Assembly (NCBI RefSeq): GCF_001440395.1
Contig: NZ_LLXZ01000102.1
Coordinates: forward strand, 92,482 to 156,481
Direction of reading: 5' to 3'
DNA from: Bradyrhizobium jicamae
GTDB lineage: Bacteria > Pseudomonadota > Alphaproteobacteria > Rhizobiales > Xanthobacteraceae
DNA: 64,000 bases
Below, piece by piece: positions 54,924-64,000 of the stretch (the first letter of the stretch is position 1; the number at the start of each line of letters is the position of its first letter). The notes under the pieces were generated by a model. The model searched no databases. It was not told the origin of the DNA and saw only the letters and a list, made by a program, of their open reading frames with translations. Made by a program: the position numbers and the translations under genes.

Positions 54924-57518
54924 ATGGATAAGTCGCTGGTCAGTAGTGAAGGCGGACGGAGTACAGAAACCAACAACGGCTCCGTGCGGATTCGTGGAGC
55001 TCGCGAGCACAATCTCAAGGACGTCTCACTCGAAATTCCCCGCAACGCCTTGGTGGTCTTCACCGGCGTATCGGGATCCGGGAAGTCGTCGCTGGCCTTC
55101 GGGACGCTGTATGCGGAAGCCCAGCGGCGGTACCTCGAATCCGTCTCGCCGTACGCCCGTCGCCTTTTCCACCAGATGGCGGTCCCAGAGGTGGATTCGG
55201 TCGAGGGGCTGCCGCCGGCCGTGGCGCTGCAGCAGCAACGCGGCTCGCCGACGACCAGGTCCTCGGTCGGCAGCGTCACGACATTGTCCAATCTGCTGCG
55301 GATGCTTTACTCGCGCGCGGGCGACTATCCGCCAAAACAGCCGCTTCTCTATGCGGAGTCGTTTTCGCCGAACACACCGGAGGGCGCCTGTCCGAATTGC
55401 CACGGCATCGGCCGCGTCCATGAGGTCGACGAGCGTTCGCTGGTGCCCGACGACAAGTTGACCATCCGGGAGCGGGCTGTCGCTGCGTGGCCGAGCGCCT
55501 GGCAAGGCCAGAACCTGAGGGACATCCTAGTGACCCTCGGCTACGACGTCGACCGGCCGTGGCGAGAGCTTCCGAAGAAGGATCGCGATTGGATACTGTT
55601 CACCGACGAGCAGCCGACCGTGCCGGTCTACGCAGGATACACGCGCGCCGAGACGAAGCGGGCGCTAAAGCGAAAGGAGGAGCCAAGCTACCAGGGAACC
55701 TTCACAGGCGCCCGCAAGTATGTCCTGCAGACGTTCGCCACTACGCAAAGCGCGATGATGAAGCGTCGGGTGACGCAGTTTCTCTCAAGCTCGGATTGCC
55801 CTGTCTGCAAAGGCAAGCGGCTCAAGCCCGAGCCTCTCTCGGTCACCTTTGCCGGATTAGATATCGCGGAATTGTCGCGATTGCCGTTGAAGCAGTTGCG
55901 CGGCGTACTCGGCCGGCATTTGGATGGCCGGAAAAAGGAATTCGCCGACCATCCCGAGAAGGCACTTGTCGTGCAGCGGATAACAGAAGATATGTTGGCG
56001 CGCCTTGAGGTCCTGCTCGACCTGGGTCTCGGCTATCTGACCCCCGAGCGCAGTACGCCGACGTTGTCGCCTGGGGAATTGCAGCGGCTTCGATTGGCGA
56101 CGCAAGTGCGGTCTAATCTGTTCGGAGTCGTGTACGTCCTGGACGAGCCGTCGGCCGGGCTGCATCCGGCGGACACCGAGGCGCTGTTGCGCGCCCTAGA
56201 ACGCCTGAAATCGTCCGGAAACTCGCTATTCGTCGTCGAGCACGAACTCGATGTCGTGCGGCATGCAGACTGGATCGTCGACGTTGGTCCCGACGCCGGA
56301 GCGCAGGGCGGCCAAATCATGTACAGCGGCCCGCTGGCGGGCCTCGCAGACGTGCGGGAGTCTCGTACACGACCCTACCTCTTCGACCAAGCCGACAGGA
56401 TTGCCAAGACGCCCCGAGACCCCCACGGCTGGCTCAAGCTCCGCGGAGTGAAGCGCAACAATCTCGATCGTCTGGATGTGGACATTCCCCTGGGCGTTTT
56501 CACAAGCGTCACGGGAATTTCGGGGTCGGGCAAGTCGAGCCTCATGAGCCAATTCCTCGTCGAAGCAGTCAGCGACGAAATAGGTCAGCGCAGCGAACCT
56601 CCCGACGATGACGACGGGTTGGTAGCCAAGGTGGAGACGATAGGTGGCGAGATCGCCGGCGGTCTGGAGAACATCAAACGGCTGGTGGTCGTCGATCAGA
56701 AGCCGATCGGCCGTACGCCGCGGTCGAATCTGGCGACCTACACCGGTTTGCTCGATCACGTCCGGAAGCTGTTCGCCGCTACCAAGCAGGCGCGCGCCAG
56801 GCGGTACGACGCGGGCAGGTTCTCCTTCAACGTGGCCAAGGGCCGTTGCGGGACATGCCAGGGCGAAGGGTTCGTTTGCGTCGAACTGCTCTTCCTGCCT
56901 AGCGTGTATGCGCCTTGTCCCACCTGCAAGGGCGCCCGGTACAATGCCAAGACGCTGGAGGTCAAGATCCGGGACAGGTCCATTGCGGACGTGCTGGCTA
57001 TGACCGTCGACGAAGCGTTCGGCTTCTTTGCGGACGACGATCCACTGCGACGATCGCTAGGCGTGCTTCGCGAAGTCGGTCTGGGATACATCCGTTTGGG
57101 GCAATCGGCTACGGAGCTGTCCGGTGGGGAGGCGCAACGCGTCAAGCTTGCTACCGAGCTGCAGCGCGCGCAGCGAGGCGAGACGCTCTACGTGCTCGAT
57201 GAACCGACGACGGGCCTGCACCCGTCGGACGTGGCGAAGCTGATGAAGCAACTGGACGGCCTTGTCGAAGGCGGCAACACGGTCATCGTCGTCGAGCATG
57301 ACATGAGCGTAACCGCGTCCAGCGACTGGATCATCGACATCGGGCCCGGAGCAGGCGACGAGGGCGGCCGCATAGTGGCTTCTGGACCGCCCAAGCAGGT
57401 CGCATCTGTAACGCAGAGCCGAACGGCGAAATACCTTGCCTCAGTTCTTGAGTTGGGCGGCACAAGGAACTCGCACGATTCTGAACGTGGCCGTCTGGCC
57501 CCAACATATAGGCGGTAA
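54924..57518 (+). CDS. Class II UvrA-like excinuclease ATPase
   Basis: 864 residues, about 90 shorter than housekeeping UvrA. Two ABC modules: [20 protein letters not shown] (about 48) and [17 protein letters not shown] (about 531). The signatures [16 protein letters not shown] and [16 protein letters not shown] are present, as are zinc fingers CPNCHG, CPVCKG and CGTCQG...CPTCKG. The deletion lies in the UvrB-binding/insertion region. Class II UvrA proteins recognise DNA adducts or confer drug tolerance; they do not replace UvrA. Confidence 0.9.
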   Translation: MDKSLVSSEGGRSTETNNGSVRIRGAREHNLKDVSLEIPRNALVVFTGVSGSGKSSLAFGTLYAEAQRRYLESVSPYARRLFHQMAVPEVDSVEGLPPAVALQQQRGSPTTRSSVGSVTTLSNLLRMLYSRAGDYPPKQPLLYAESFSPNTPEGACPNCHGIGRVHEVDERSLVPDDKLTIRERAVAAWPSAWQGQNLRDILVTLGYDVDRPWRELPKKDRDWILFTDEQPTVPVYAGYTRAETKRALKRKEEPSYQGTFTGARKYVLQTFATTQSAMMKRRVTQFLSSSDCPVCKGKRLKPEPLSVTFAGLDIAELSRLPLKQLRGVLGRHLDGRKKEFADHPEKALVVQRITEDMLARLEVLLDLGLGYLTPERSTPTLSPGELQRLRLATQVRSNLFGVVYVLDEPSAGLHPADTEALLRALERLKSSGNSLFVVEHELDVVRHADWIVDVGPDAGAQGGQIMYSGPLAGLADVRESRTRPYLFDQADRIAKTPRDPHGWLKLRGVKRNNLDRLDVDIPLGVFTSVTGISGSGKSSLMSQFLVEAVSDEIGQRSEPPDDDDGLVAKVETIGGEIAGGLENIKRLVVVDQKPIGRTPRSNLATYTGLLDHVRKLFAATKQARARRYDAGRFSFNVAKGRCGTCQGEGFVCVELLFLPSVYAPCPTCKGARYNAKTLEVKIRDRSIADVLAMTVDEAFGFFADDDPLRRSLGVLREVGLGYIRLGQSATELSGGEAQRVKLATELQRAQRGETLYVLDEPTTGLHPSDVAKLMKQLDGLVEGGNTVIVVEHDMSVTASSDWIIDIGPGAGDEGGRIVASGPPKQVASVTQSRTAKYLASVLELGGTRNSHDSERGRLAPTYRR

Positions 57519-57589
57519 CCCTGCATCTTTGTTGTCTCTGAGTCGAAGCTGAAAAACATTGTGCGCCGGTACCAGGCCGGCTGCCATCA

Positions 57590-57720
57590 GCGACGGATTT
57601 ACCCCGTTTGCAGAGCTCGTACGCCGCTGAGATCCCCGCAATACTCGAACCGATGACGGCGACATCGCATTCGTGGACGCTCTCGAGAGCCTTCGCGCCG
57701 GGTGCTACTTCGATATCCAT
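57590..57720 (-). pseudogene. N-terminal remnant of an FAD-dependent oxidoreductase
   Basis: From ATG 57720 the frame reads MDIEVAPGAKALESVHECDV followed by AVIGSSIAGISAAYELCKRG, the dinucleotide-binding loop of DAO/GMC-type flavoproteins (GxGxxG with one Gly to Ser). After about 45 residues the similarity ends. The rest of the gene is absent, and the area downstream belongs to the uvrA-like gene's 3' end. Confidence 0.6.
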
Positions 57721-57840
57721 CCAAAGCGATTTGCTCGTCGTATGAACGGACTTGGCGCGGACGCGCCGTAACGTCTGTTTAAGGCCGTTAGCGGATATGG
57801 CGCATTGCCGCACCACACGATCAACCGGAAGTAAGAACTT

Positions 57841-58086
57841 CTAGTTGGCGGCCTCTTTCCTCCCTATGTACTGGGCGGAAGCAGTCAGTTGCATCGCAGA
57901 GGCGTAACCGGCCTCCGTAAGCCTGCTCAAGGTGGCTTCACCACGATTGGCACATTCAATTATTTTGCTGGCGATGATCCGCCGGGCATTGTGTTTCTCG
58001 CTGCCAGCCGGAAGAAGTAAGCACGCACGCTCGAGGGCGACTTCCATTTTGGCTATAGTTCGGCGATCGAAGGTATCAGTAATCAT
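57841..58086 (-). CDS. Small conserved hypothetical protein
   Basis: 81 residues from ATG 58086 (MITDTFDRRTIAKMEVALER). Helical pattern with LLLPAGSEKHNARRIIASKI; such proteins are common in Bradyrhizobium without known role (from memory). The frame is open to 58131, but the family start is MITD. No palindrome of the island type nearby. Confidence 0.65.
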   Translation of the reverse strand: MITDTFDRRTIAKMEVALERACLLLPAGSEKHNARRIIASKIIECANRGEATLSRLTEAGYASAMQLTASAQYIGRKEAAN

Positions 58087-58261
58087 TTGACCGTCCTCGG
58101 ATCCCAAGCCAGCTAAAAAAGTGTTGGGCACCCGACACAGCGTGAGGCTTCGTCACGCCGTATGGGCATTGCGTCCGGCATCGTTCGGCGCCGGGATTCC
58201 GCTGGCTATCCGAAGGCTTCATCGATTCGAAGCATTGGCAGCCCGCGGCGGCCCGGTCCCG

Positions 58262-59527
58262 CTATCCATGGTGTGCTGAGGCGTGAACTTTCGCGCGCTC
58301 GCCAGCTTTACCGGTCGACATCAGCTTGGTCGTGTTGTGCGGATCGATCACGAATTTCTTGGGAGATCCGTCATGGAAGACTTGATATGCCTCGACTGCC
58401 CGCTCCAGCGGGATCACCTCGGTGTTCAGGAGCGGTGTTAGGTAAGGCATCCGGTCCCACAGGATGGCCATCATCAGATCGCGGTTGTAGTGCATGACGG
58501 GACATTGACCGGCTGTGAATGTCGGCGATTTTACCCAGGCTGCGGGAAAGCCCAGGGCCATCAGGCCCTTCTTGTTGAGTTCTGTGGGCGCACCCGGATC
58601 CAGGTTGGTGTAGACCCCGGGGATGCCCATCGCCCCCGCGGGCTTGATCACTTCCATCAACGTATTGATGACGGCTTCCTCCACGTTCTTGGAGCTGCCG
58701 TCCTGCCCGTAGCCATGGCACTCGAGGCCGACACAATCGACGGCCGCGTCGACCCAGCGCGAGCCCGTGCCGAGAAGTTTTTCAATTTGGTCGGCGACAG
58801 GAGTGGTGCTTGACGGATCCACGACCTCGTAACCGGCTTCTTTCACCAGATCGCGCCTGGCCTTGTTGTGGTCGCCGACGATGATGCAAGACGCTCCGAG
58901 AAGCTGCGCGCTCGCGGCGGCGCAGCGACCGACCGGCCCGGCGCCGGCAATGTACACGGTAGAACCCGTTCCAACCCGCGCCTCGACACAGCCATGATAC
59001 CCGGTGGGCAGAATATCGGAGAGCAGGGTGAGGTCCCTGATCTTTTCGATGGCCTGTTCCTTGTCGGGGAATTTCAGCAACTGGAAGTCCGCCCACGGCA
59101 CCAGCATATATTCGGCTTGGCCGCCCTGCCAGCCGCCAAGATTGAAGCCGTAAGCGCCGCAAAATCCGAGTTCCTCGTTAGCGTTAAGGCATACGTCCGT
59201 GTGGCGTTCCTTGCAGTTTCGGCATGTGCCGCAAGCCACGTTGAAGGGCACGGAGCAGACATCGCCGACCTTAATGCGCTCGACATGCGATCCTACCTCA
59301 ACCACCTCGCCGGTGTTCTCATGACCCATCTGCATTCCCTTCGGGGCCGCGAAGCGGCCGTTATAGATATGCAGGTCACTGCCACAGATGTTTGTCGTGA
59401 TGATCTTGAGGATGACAGCGTGCTCGATCTTCCTGCCCTTCGGGTCCTGAAGCTTCGGGTATCCTTTGTCCTGGACCTCCATCTTGTGTGGTCCCAAGAA
59501 TGTGACGGCGCGATTGCCTGCTGCCAT
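58262..59527 (-). CDS. fdhA: Glutathione-independent formaldehyde dehydrogenase
   Basis: 421 residues from ATG 59527, preceded by AAGGAGATTACC. Zinc-MDR landmarks: catalytic NICGSDLHIY, GHENTGEVVEVG, and the structural zinc loop CGTCRNCKERHTDVC. IAGAGPVGRCAAASAQLLGA is the Rossmann loop. The long C-terminal insert and FCGAYGFNLGGWQGGQAEY match the Pseudomonas putida FdhA-type NAD dismutase, which oxidises formaldehyde to formate. Two exact palindromes lie upstream, the nearer 105 bp away. Confidence 0.9.
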   Translation of the reverse strand: MAAGNRAVTFLGPHKMEVQDKGYPKLQDPKGRKIEHAVILKIITTNICGSDLHIYNGRFAAPKGMQMGHENTGEVVEVGSHVERIKVGDVCSVPFNVACGTCRNCKERHTDVCLNANEELGFCGAYGFNLGGWQGGQAEYMLVPWADFQLLKFPDKEQAIEKIRDLTLLSDILPTGYHGCVEARVGTGSTVYIAGAGPVGRCAAASAQLLGASCIIVGDHNKARRDLVKEAGYEVVDPSSTTPVADQIEKLLGTGSRWVDAAVDCVGLECHGYGQDGSSKNVEEAVINTLMEVIKPAGAMGIPGVYTNLDPGAPTELNKKGLMALGFPAAWVKSPTFTAGQCPVMHYNRDLMMAILWDRMPYLTPLLNTEVIPLERAVEAYQVFHDGSPKKFVIDPHNTTKLMSTGKAGERAKVHASAHHG

Positions 59528-59625
59528 AGGTAATCTCCTTGGTTCAATGTGGTGGGTTTTGGCCACTGAAACATTCATCGATGCCCGTGCGGTGATGGAG
59601 AATAGGCGAGAAGTATCGGCAAGCC

Positions 59626-59639
59626 TTGATAGCCATCAA
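59626..59639. promoter_or_regulatory. FNR/FixK-like palindrome, exact
   Basis: TTGAT-AGCC-ATCAA, centred 105 bp before the fdhA start at 59527 (minus). Divergent pair with 59756. Confidence 0.7.
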
Positions 59640-59755
59640 TATCTCAAGCCGATTGACTGTTGAGAGTTGCGCATTCGATCGTCGCGCTTTGGCCCGGAAC
59701 AGCTGATTGCCGATCTCCGCCTCTCAAAAAACCGAATGGTTGATCGAATGGGTAG

Positions 59756-59769
59756 TTGACGAAGGTCAA
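59756..59769. promoter_or_regulatory. FNR/FixK-like palindrome, exact
   Basis: TTGAC-GAAG-GTCAA, on the plus side, just upstream of the DUF1330 remnant. Confidence 0.65.
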
Positions 59770-60020
59770 TACCTCAACGATCGCCGCGCTCGGCGTCATC
59801 ACAGGCGATATCGCGCGCGGTGAGAGGACGCTACCTCGGGGGTGGAAGCAGAAGTTCGATCGATGGCGATCCGCCGAAGGGGCGCGTCGTCCTTGTACAG
59901 TGGGATTCGCTCGATCAAATGATGAAGTGGCGACACTCGCCCGAATACACCACCGCCCGCGCCATCGGAGAAAAGTACGGCAGTTTTCGCATCTTCGCTG
60001 TCGATGGCGTACCGCAGTAA
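59770..60020 (+). pseudogene. DUF1330-like protein remnant
   Basis: A frame beginning near 59820 gives RYLGGGSRSSIDGDPPKGRV and WDSLDQMMKWRHSPEYTTAR, ending KYGSFRIFAVDGV, which is the C-terminal two thirds of DUF1330. Upstream, another frame (TSTIAALGVITGDIA) may be the lost signal sequence. The middle was deleted, joining the parts out of frame. It is followed 20 bp later by an SDR remnant, so the two formed an operon. Confidence 0.6.
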
Positions 60021-60040
60021 CTCTTACAGGAGCAGATTTC

Positions 60041-60264
60041 ATGATGTCTTTGGATGGCAAGGTGGCTCTGGTAACCGCGCCGCCTCGGGCATGGGCCTTG
60101 CGACCGCCAGAGCCTTCGCCGAGGCCGGAGCTGCTGTGGCTCTTGCCGATGTCAACGAGGCGGCCGTGCGCGCCGCTGCGGACAACAGTTTGGTCGCCAG
60201 CGGTGGCAAGGCGATAGGCTTCCGTTGTGACGTGATCGCATCCCTGGAGGGAAAGAAACCGTAG
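60041..60264 (+). pseudogene. Short-chain dehydrogenase/reductase remnant
   Basis: MMSLDGKVALVT is the family start. One missing base near 60067 destroys the Gly-rich NAD loop; the following frame restores SGMGLATARAFAEAGAAVAL and KAIGFRCDV. After about 70 residues similarity ends, 37 bp before the tRNA-Arg-like remnant. Both the frameshift and the truncation kill the gene. It looks cut off at a recombination junction. Confidence 0.75.
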
Positions 60265-60273
60265 ACATTCGCC

Positions 60274-60350
60274 GCACCCGACACGATTCGAACATGTGAC
60301 CTTTGCCTTCGGAGCAGGCAGGGCTGGCCATTCAAGCTACGGCCTGAAAA
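60274..60350 (-). pseudogene. tRNA-Arg(CCG)-like remnant
   Basis: On the minus strand, 60314 to 60274 read CTCCGAAGGCAAAGG... through a complete T-arm (ACATG-TTCGAAT-CGTGT) to CGGGTGC, the 3' half of a tRNA-Arg with anticodon CCG. The 5' half (60315-60350) is only partly similar (CCGTAGCTTGAATGG), does not rebuild the acceptor stem, and has extra bases next to the anticodon stem. It is not a functional tRNA but looks like an old att-site or tRNA pseudogene. Confidence 0.65.
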
Positions 60351-60528
60351 AGCAATTCGAGACGGTCACGTCCCTGCAACCAACCGAAAATCGCCGGTCG
60401 GAATCAATCCGGTCTCAGGAAGGCCAACCCCAGAATAACCCCGGCTATCCGGTAAACGAACGGGGATAATGGTCTACGAACAGAATCAAAAATCTAGGTT
60501 TTTCAATGCTATACGCAGCAATAACCGG

Positions 60529-60574
60529 GTTCGGGACGCAGGGGTCGCAGGTTCGAATCCTGCCACTCCGACCA
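60529..60574 (+). pseudogene. tRNA-Pro(CGG) 3'-half remnant
   Basis: GTTCGGGACGCAGGGG, then the T-arm GCAGG-TTCGAAT-CCTGC and ACTCCGACCA with encoded CCA match the 3' half of tRNA-Pro(CGG), from the anticodon loop to the end. The D-arm and acceptor 5' half are missing. The lone 3' half with CCA is the classic trace left by a tRNA-targeting integrase. Confidence 0.65.
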
Positions 60575-61050
60575 TCCTTTCAAGTACTTATAGTAACTGC
60601 GGTTTTCGGGCGCAATGAAATGCGCAGCGAAATAGGGCGCGGCCGCAGCATAGCTGCCTGACGCTTCCCCCCAAACGTTCCGCGTCGCCGCTCTTGGCAG
60701 GACGGGGCTTTCCAAAATGGGATTTCCTGTAACTGGCTCTGGCAACGGGGAGCCTATGCCGGACGATTTGGGGCAGGCGTTTCGATCACCGCCGTGTCCA
60801 GTCTGGTAATGCAGGCGGTCCAGGCGACAAATCGGGCGAGGGGCGGCGATCGAGGCGATCGCGACGTCAATCAGTTAATCCACCAATGATCATGGCGTCG
60901 TCGTTCCAGGCCGAACGGTCCGCAACCCATTGTCCGCCGGCATCGCGGTTTGCGACGCGAAATTTCTCCGCAGATTCAAACTCCGCTCCGAAGCGAAGCG
61001 AGAGTTGTTTTCATCGTGTGAGTGGGAAAGCTACTTCCATCCCGCCGGCG
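60575..61050. other. Non-coding stretch beyond the tRNA remnants
   Basis: No gene or palindrome of the island type identified. It separates the accessory region from the ABC-transporter gene. Confidence 0.4.
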
Positions 61051-62643
61051 TCAACCTGTCTTGTCCACGTTCCAGAACAACGGCACGGGGGCCCTGACGA
61101 TGTTCTTCAGGGCTTTCCGGTTCGCGGCCGGCTGGTTGTATTGTCCAGTCGGCACGTGGGTGACCACCTCGTAGGCGCGAGCCTGGATGCGGTCGGCAAG
61201 GCCCTTCTGGTCGGACGGCGCCGCGCTTCTTGCGAAGCTGTCGCGCAGTCGCTCGAGCTCGGCGTCCTCCACCCAGCCGAAGAAACCGCCGTTCTTGCCC
61301 CTGCCGTTGATGCAGGCATTGCCGATCGGATTGATGAGGTCGGCGCACGCCCAGGTCGAGTGGTAGATCGACCAGCCGCCCTCGGCCGGCGGTTGTTGCT
61401 TGGCGCGCCGTGCGACCACCGATCCCCAATCCATGGCCTGCAGGTTGACGTTCATCCCGATCGAGCGCAGCGCCTCGGCGGTGACCGTGCCGAGCGCGGT
61501 GATGATTGGCGCATCGGTGGCATGCAGGATTGTGATCGGCTCGCCCTTGTAGCCGCCTTCCTTCAGAAGTGCCTTCGCCCTTGCCGTATCCGCCTTTGTC
61601 GACCAGCCGACTGAACTTTCGAACGGTGCGCCGGCAACAAAGATCGCCGGCGTGATCTTGTAGTATTCGGGATTTCCGATCTGCGTGTCGAGCCAGTCCT
61701 TCTGGTTCACGGCATGAAGCACGGCCTGGCGGATCTCCGGCTTGTCGAACGGCGGCACGAGCCAGTTCATCCGGCACATGCCGGAGAAGCCGAGCGTATT
61801 GTAGTCCGTGAACTCAACATTCGACGCACGCTTGATCATCGGATGATGGTCGTGCGGCGGCACCTCGAAATAGTCGATCTCGTCGTTGACCAGCGCATTG
61901 GTCGCGGTCTGGAAGTCCGGAATGCTGATCCATTCGTACCGGCCGATCTTCACCACCTTGCCGCCGCCGGTGCCGTCGGACGGCTCGTCGCGCGAAACAT
62001 AGTCCGGATTCTTTTCGTAGACGGCCTTCGATCCCGGTTGAAATTCCGATGTCACGAAACGGAACGGTCCGGAGCCGAGATGATCGGTGATCGCCTGGTC
62101 GGCGGGCGTCGCGGCGATCCGGGCCGGCACGATGAACGGCACGTTGGCGGTCGGCTTGCCCAGCGCAGCGAGCACGAATCCGCAAGGCTCCTTCAGCACC
62201 ATGCGGAAGGTCCGCTCGTCGACGGCCTTCAGTTCGGCGACGAATTCGAACAGCTTCTGCCCCATGGTGTCGCGCCTGGCCCAGCGCTGCAGGGACGGGA
62301 TCACGTCTGATGACGTTACCGCAGTGCCGTCGTGGAATTTGAGGCCGGGCCGCAGGCGGAAGGTGTAGGTGAGGCTATCAGCGGAGACCTCCCAGGCCTC
62401 GACCATCTGCGGCTTGATCTCGAACTTCGAATTGGTCGAGAACAGCGTGTCGTAGATCATGTAGCCGTGGTTGCGCGCGGTCCACGCCGTCGTCATGATC
62501 GGATCGGTGGCGCGCAGCGGGGCATGCATGACAGCCGTAATCGTCTTCGACGACTGCGCCCGTGCGATGCGCGGCATTGCAAGGCCCAGCGTCGCGCCGG
62601 CGCCGATCCGAAAGAGGTGACGCCGATCGATCGATTGCCCCAT
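61051..62643 (-). CDS. ABC transporter substrate-binding protein, family 5
   Basis: 530 residues. A twin-arginine-like leader (DRRHLFRIGAGATLGLAM, cleavage near ARAQ) precedes the SBP_bac_5 fold. LTYTFRLRPGLKFHDGTAVT, and KNPDYVSRD with the C-terminal VVARRAKQQPPAEGGWSIYH fit dipeptide/nickel/oligopeptide binders. Permease and ATPase genes are not in the window. It shares direction with the serine hydrolase 34 bp upstream and is likely co-transcribed with it. Confidence 0.9.
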   Translation of the reverse strand: MGQSIDRRHLFRIGAGATLGLAMPRIARAQSSKTITAVMHAPLRATDPIMTTAWTARNHGYMIYDTLFSTNSKFEIKPQMVEAWEVSADSLTYTFRLRPGLKFHDGTAVTSSDVIPSLQRWARRDTMGQKLFEFVAELKAVDERTFRMVLKEPCGFVLAALGKPTANVPFIVPARIAATPADQAITDHLGSGPFRFVTSEFQPGSKAVYEKNPDYVSRDEPSDGTGGGKVVKIGRYEWISIPDFQTATNALVNDEIDYFEVPPHDHHPMIKRASNVEFTDYNTLGFSGMCRMNWLVPPFDKPEIRQAVLHAVNQKDWLDTQIGNPEYYKITPAIFVAGAPFESSVGWSTKADTARAKALLKEGGYKGEPITILHATDAPIITALGTVTAEALRSIGMNVNLQAMDWGSVVARRAKQQPPAEGGWSIYHSTWACADLINPIGNACINGRGKNGGFFGWVEDAELERLRDSFARSAAPSDQKGLADRIQARAYEVVTHVPTGQYNQPAANRKALKNIVRAPVPLFWNVDKTG

Positions 62644-62677
62644 GACCCATTCCTCCTTGTCGCGACCGGAAATTCCC

Positions 62678-63880
62678 TCAGGCCTTGCCGCTCAGCCTGC
62701 TGGCGATGGCGCGGTAGCCGCGCAACCACATGTGATCGAGATCCAGATCCATCGGCAAAGCCTGTGACGAGACGCGCGCAATCACCGTTTCGTTCGCCGG
62801 ATCGATGTAGACCCACTGGCCATGAATGCCGATCGCGGCGAAGGGTGTCTGGCCACGCTCGATCGTGTACCACTTGCTGCGGTAATTGCCGTTCGGAAAC
62901 ACCTTCGTCAGATCGCCCCGCGACCACGCTTCGGCATTGCCGTTGTGCCTGATGTCGTGGATCCATCGGCTCGGCACCACCTGCCGTCCGTTGCTGACGC
63001 CGTGATTGCGCATCATCTCGCCGAAGCGGGCGAGATCGCGCACGGTTGCGCATATGCCGCCGGCGACACGCGCCGCGCCCCGGGAATCGACCGTGATATA
63101 GGCGTCGTGCTCGGCGCCCATCGGTTCCCAGAGATAGTGCGAGACGATCCTGGCGTAGGACATTCCGCAGGCGCGCTCATAGACCCAGCCCAGCACGTCG
63201 GTGTTGGTCGAAACATAGTGAAAGGCGTGGCCGTGCGGCTTGCCGTCCGGCCGCAGCGTTTGCAGGTACTGGCGCAGGTGGGTCGGCGGGACGGTTGCAT
63301 CGAACGGCTCCCATCCGGTGGAACGGCGGTAATTGATGACGTCGCCCTCGCGCGCCATGTAGTCTTCGTCGAAGTGAATGCCGACGCTCATGTCGAGCAG
63401 GTGTCGCACCGTGCACCCGTCGCCGTAGACCGATCCTCTCATCTCCGGGATGTACTGCGTAACGGGGGCATCGGGGTCGAGCTTGCCGCGGTCGACCAGG
63501 ATGCCGGCCAGCGTTCCCGCAATCGACTTGCTGACGGAAAAAATCAGATGCGGTGCGTCCGGCGTCAGGCCATGGGCGTACCACTCGGCGACGATCCGTC
63601 CGCGGTGAGACACCACGAAACCGTCAGTGTGGCTCGTCCGCAGGGCCTCGCCAACATCGATCGTCTCACCACGCGGGTTCGCAAAGGCAACGTCCTCCAG
63701 ATAGGCTTGCGCAAAGGAAAGCGACGTCGGTTCACGGGAGCGTGCGATGTTGGCTGTGGGCAGCAATTCGCGCACGTTGCGGAAAGCCCATTCGCTGAAC
63801 GGATGCTGCCGCCAGTTCGCGAGCGTCACCTGCGCGTCGGCGGTCGGCGGGAAGGCGGCCATGATGTGGCGTGAGTTCAT
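62678..63880 (-). CDS. Serine hydrolase, class C beta-lactamase fold
   Basis: 400 residues. The SxxK nucleophile is in IFSVSKSIAGTLAG, with the second Tyr region HYVSTNTDVLGW and the C-terminal IGIHGQWVYID box (H-x-G in place of KTG). This arrangement fits esterase or 6-aminohexanoate-hydrolase-like members rather than a true beta-lactamase. No signal peptide is evident. ATG 63862 (MAAFPPTAD) is a possible alternative start. The downstream peptide-type binding protein hints at amide or peptide substrates. Confidence 0.85.
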   Translation of the reverse strand: MNSRHIMAAFPPTADAQVTLANWRQHPFSEWAFRNVRELLPTANIARSREPTSLSFAQAYLEDVAFANPRGETIDVGEALRTSHTDGFVVSHRGRIVAEWYAHGLTPDAPHLIFSVSKSIAGTLAGILVDRGKLDPDAPVTQYIPEMRGSVYGDGCTVRHLLDMSVGIHFDEDYMAREGDVINYRRSTGWEPFDATVPPTHLRQYLQTLRPDGKPHGHAFHYVSTNTDVLGWVYERACGMSYARIVSHYLWEPMGAEHDAYITVDSRGAARVAGGICATVRDLARFGEMMRNHGVSNGRQVVPSRWIHDIRHNGNAEAWSRGDLTKVFPNGNYRSKWYTIERGQTPFAAIGIHGQWVYIDPANETVIARVSSQALPMDLDLDHMWLRGYRAIASRLSGKA

Positions 63881-64000
63881 TCCTGGTCCGGCACTGGCTT
63901 CGAAACAGCGTCAGAATTCTGCATGCGTCGCCTGGCCCGCAATCAACCGGATGGTGGAGGCTCTCGACCGGTTACGTCGTCGTAACCGCATCGAACATCC

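Noticed and set aside
62822..63874. Plus-strand frame of 350 codons opposite the serine hydrolase
   Set aside because: Shadow of the well-supported minus-strand gene with SxxK and HxG motifs.

Overview
The window comes from a GC-rich alphaproteobacterium, most probably the Bradyrhizobium / Rhodopseudomonas (Nitrobacteraceae) branch of Hyphomicrobiales. I infer this from the protein families (HpnN-type hopanoid exporter, DUF1236, DUF3305 with an FDH3-type formate dehydrogenase, DUF1931, cNMP-thioredoxin reductase fusion) and from the codon style. No search was run.

Positions 1 to about 60,260 form one long accessory region rich in stress and persistence genes. It holds two universal stress proteins, a histone-fold DUF1931 protein, a cNMP-thioredoxin reductase fusion, zwf and a GH15 glucan hydrolase, and a pyruvate-oxidase-like enzyme. 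It also holds a phosphoribosyltransferase/erythromycin-esterase fusion with a dienelactone-hydrolase partner, HpnN, and an eroded formate dehydrogenase locus. Further along are DNA ligase and LigD fragments, a Kef-type antiporter, Bax-inhibitor-1, a bacterial eRF1-like protein, Hsp20, a BON protein, HdeD, PsiE, an SDH-type serine protease, DedA, an M50-CBS protease, ClpB, a class II UvrA and formaldehyde dehydrogenase.

The strongest unifying signal is a palindrome, TTGAY-N4-RTCAA, or the same with one changed outer base. It recurs in intergenic DNA, usually 55 to 120 bp before a start codon. I list 28 copies, 13 of them exact. This is the FNR/FixK half-site architecture, so the region looks like one oxygen- or redox-responsive regulon. 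No CRP/FNR gene is visible in the window, so the regulator would act from elsewhere.

The region is also a gene graveyard. Remnants include a response regulator, a PRPP synthetase, a second RND exporter, a formate dehydrogenase catalytic subunit, a CYTH protein, an ATP-dependent DNA ligase, an AI-2E transporter, an MFS permease, an FAD oxidoreductase, a DUF1330 protein and an SDR. Several still have the palindrome upstream.

At 60,270-60,580 the region ends in two tRNA remnants (tRNA-Arg(CCG)-like on minus, tRNA-Pro(CGG)-like on plus). Beyond them lie ordinary-looking genes: a family 5 ABC substrate-binding protein and a serine hydrolase. This suggests an island boundary. No CRISPR array, insertion sequence or integrase was seen.
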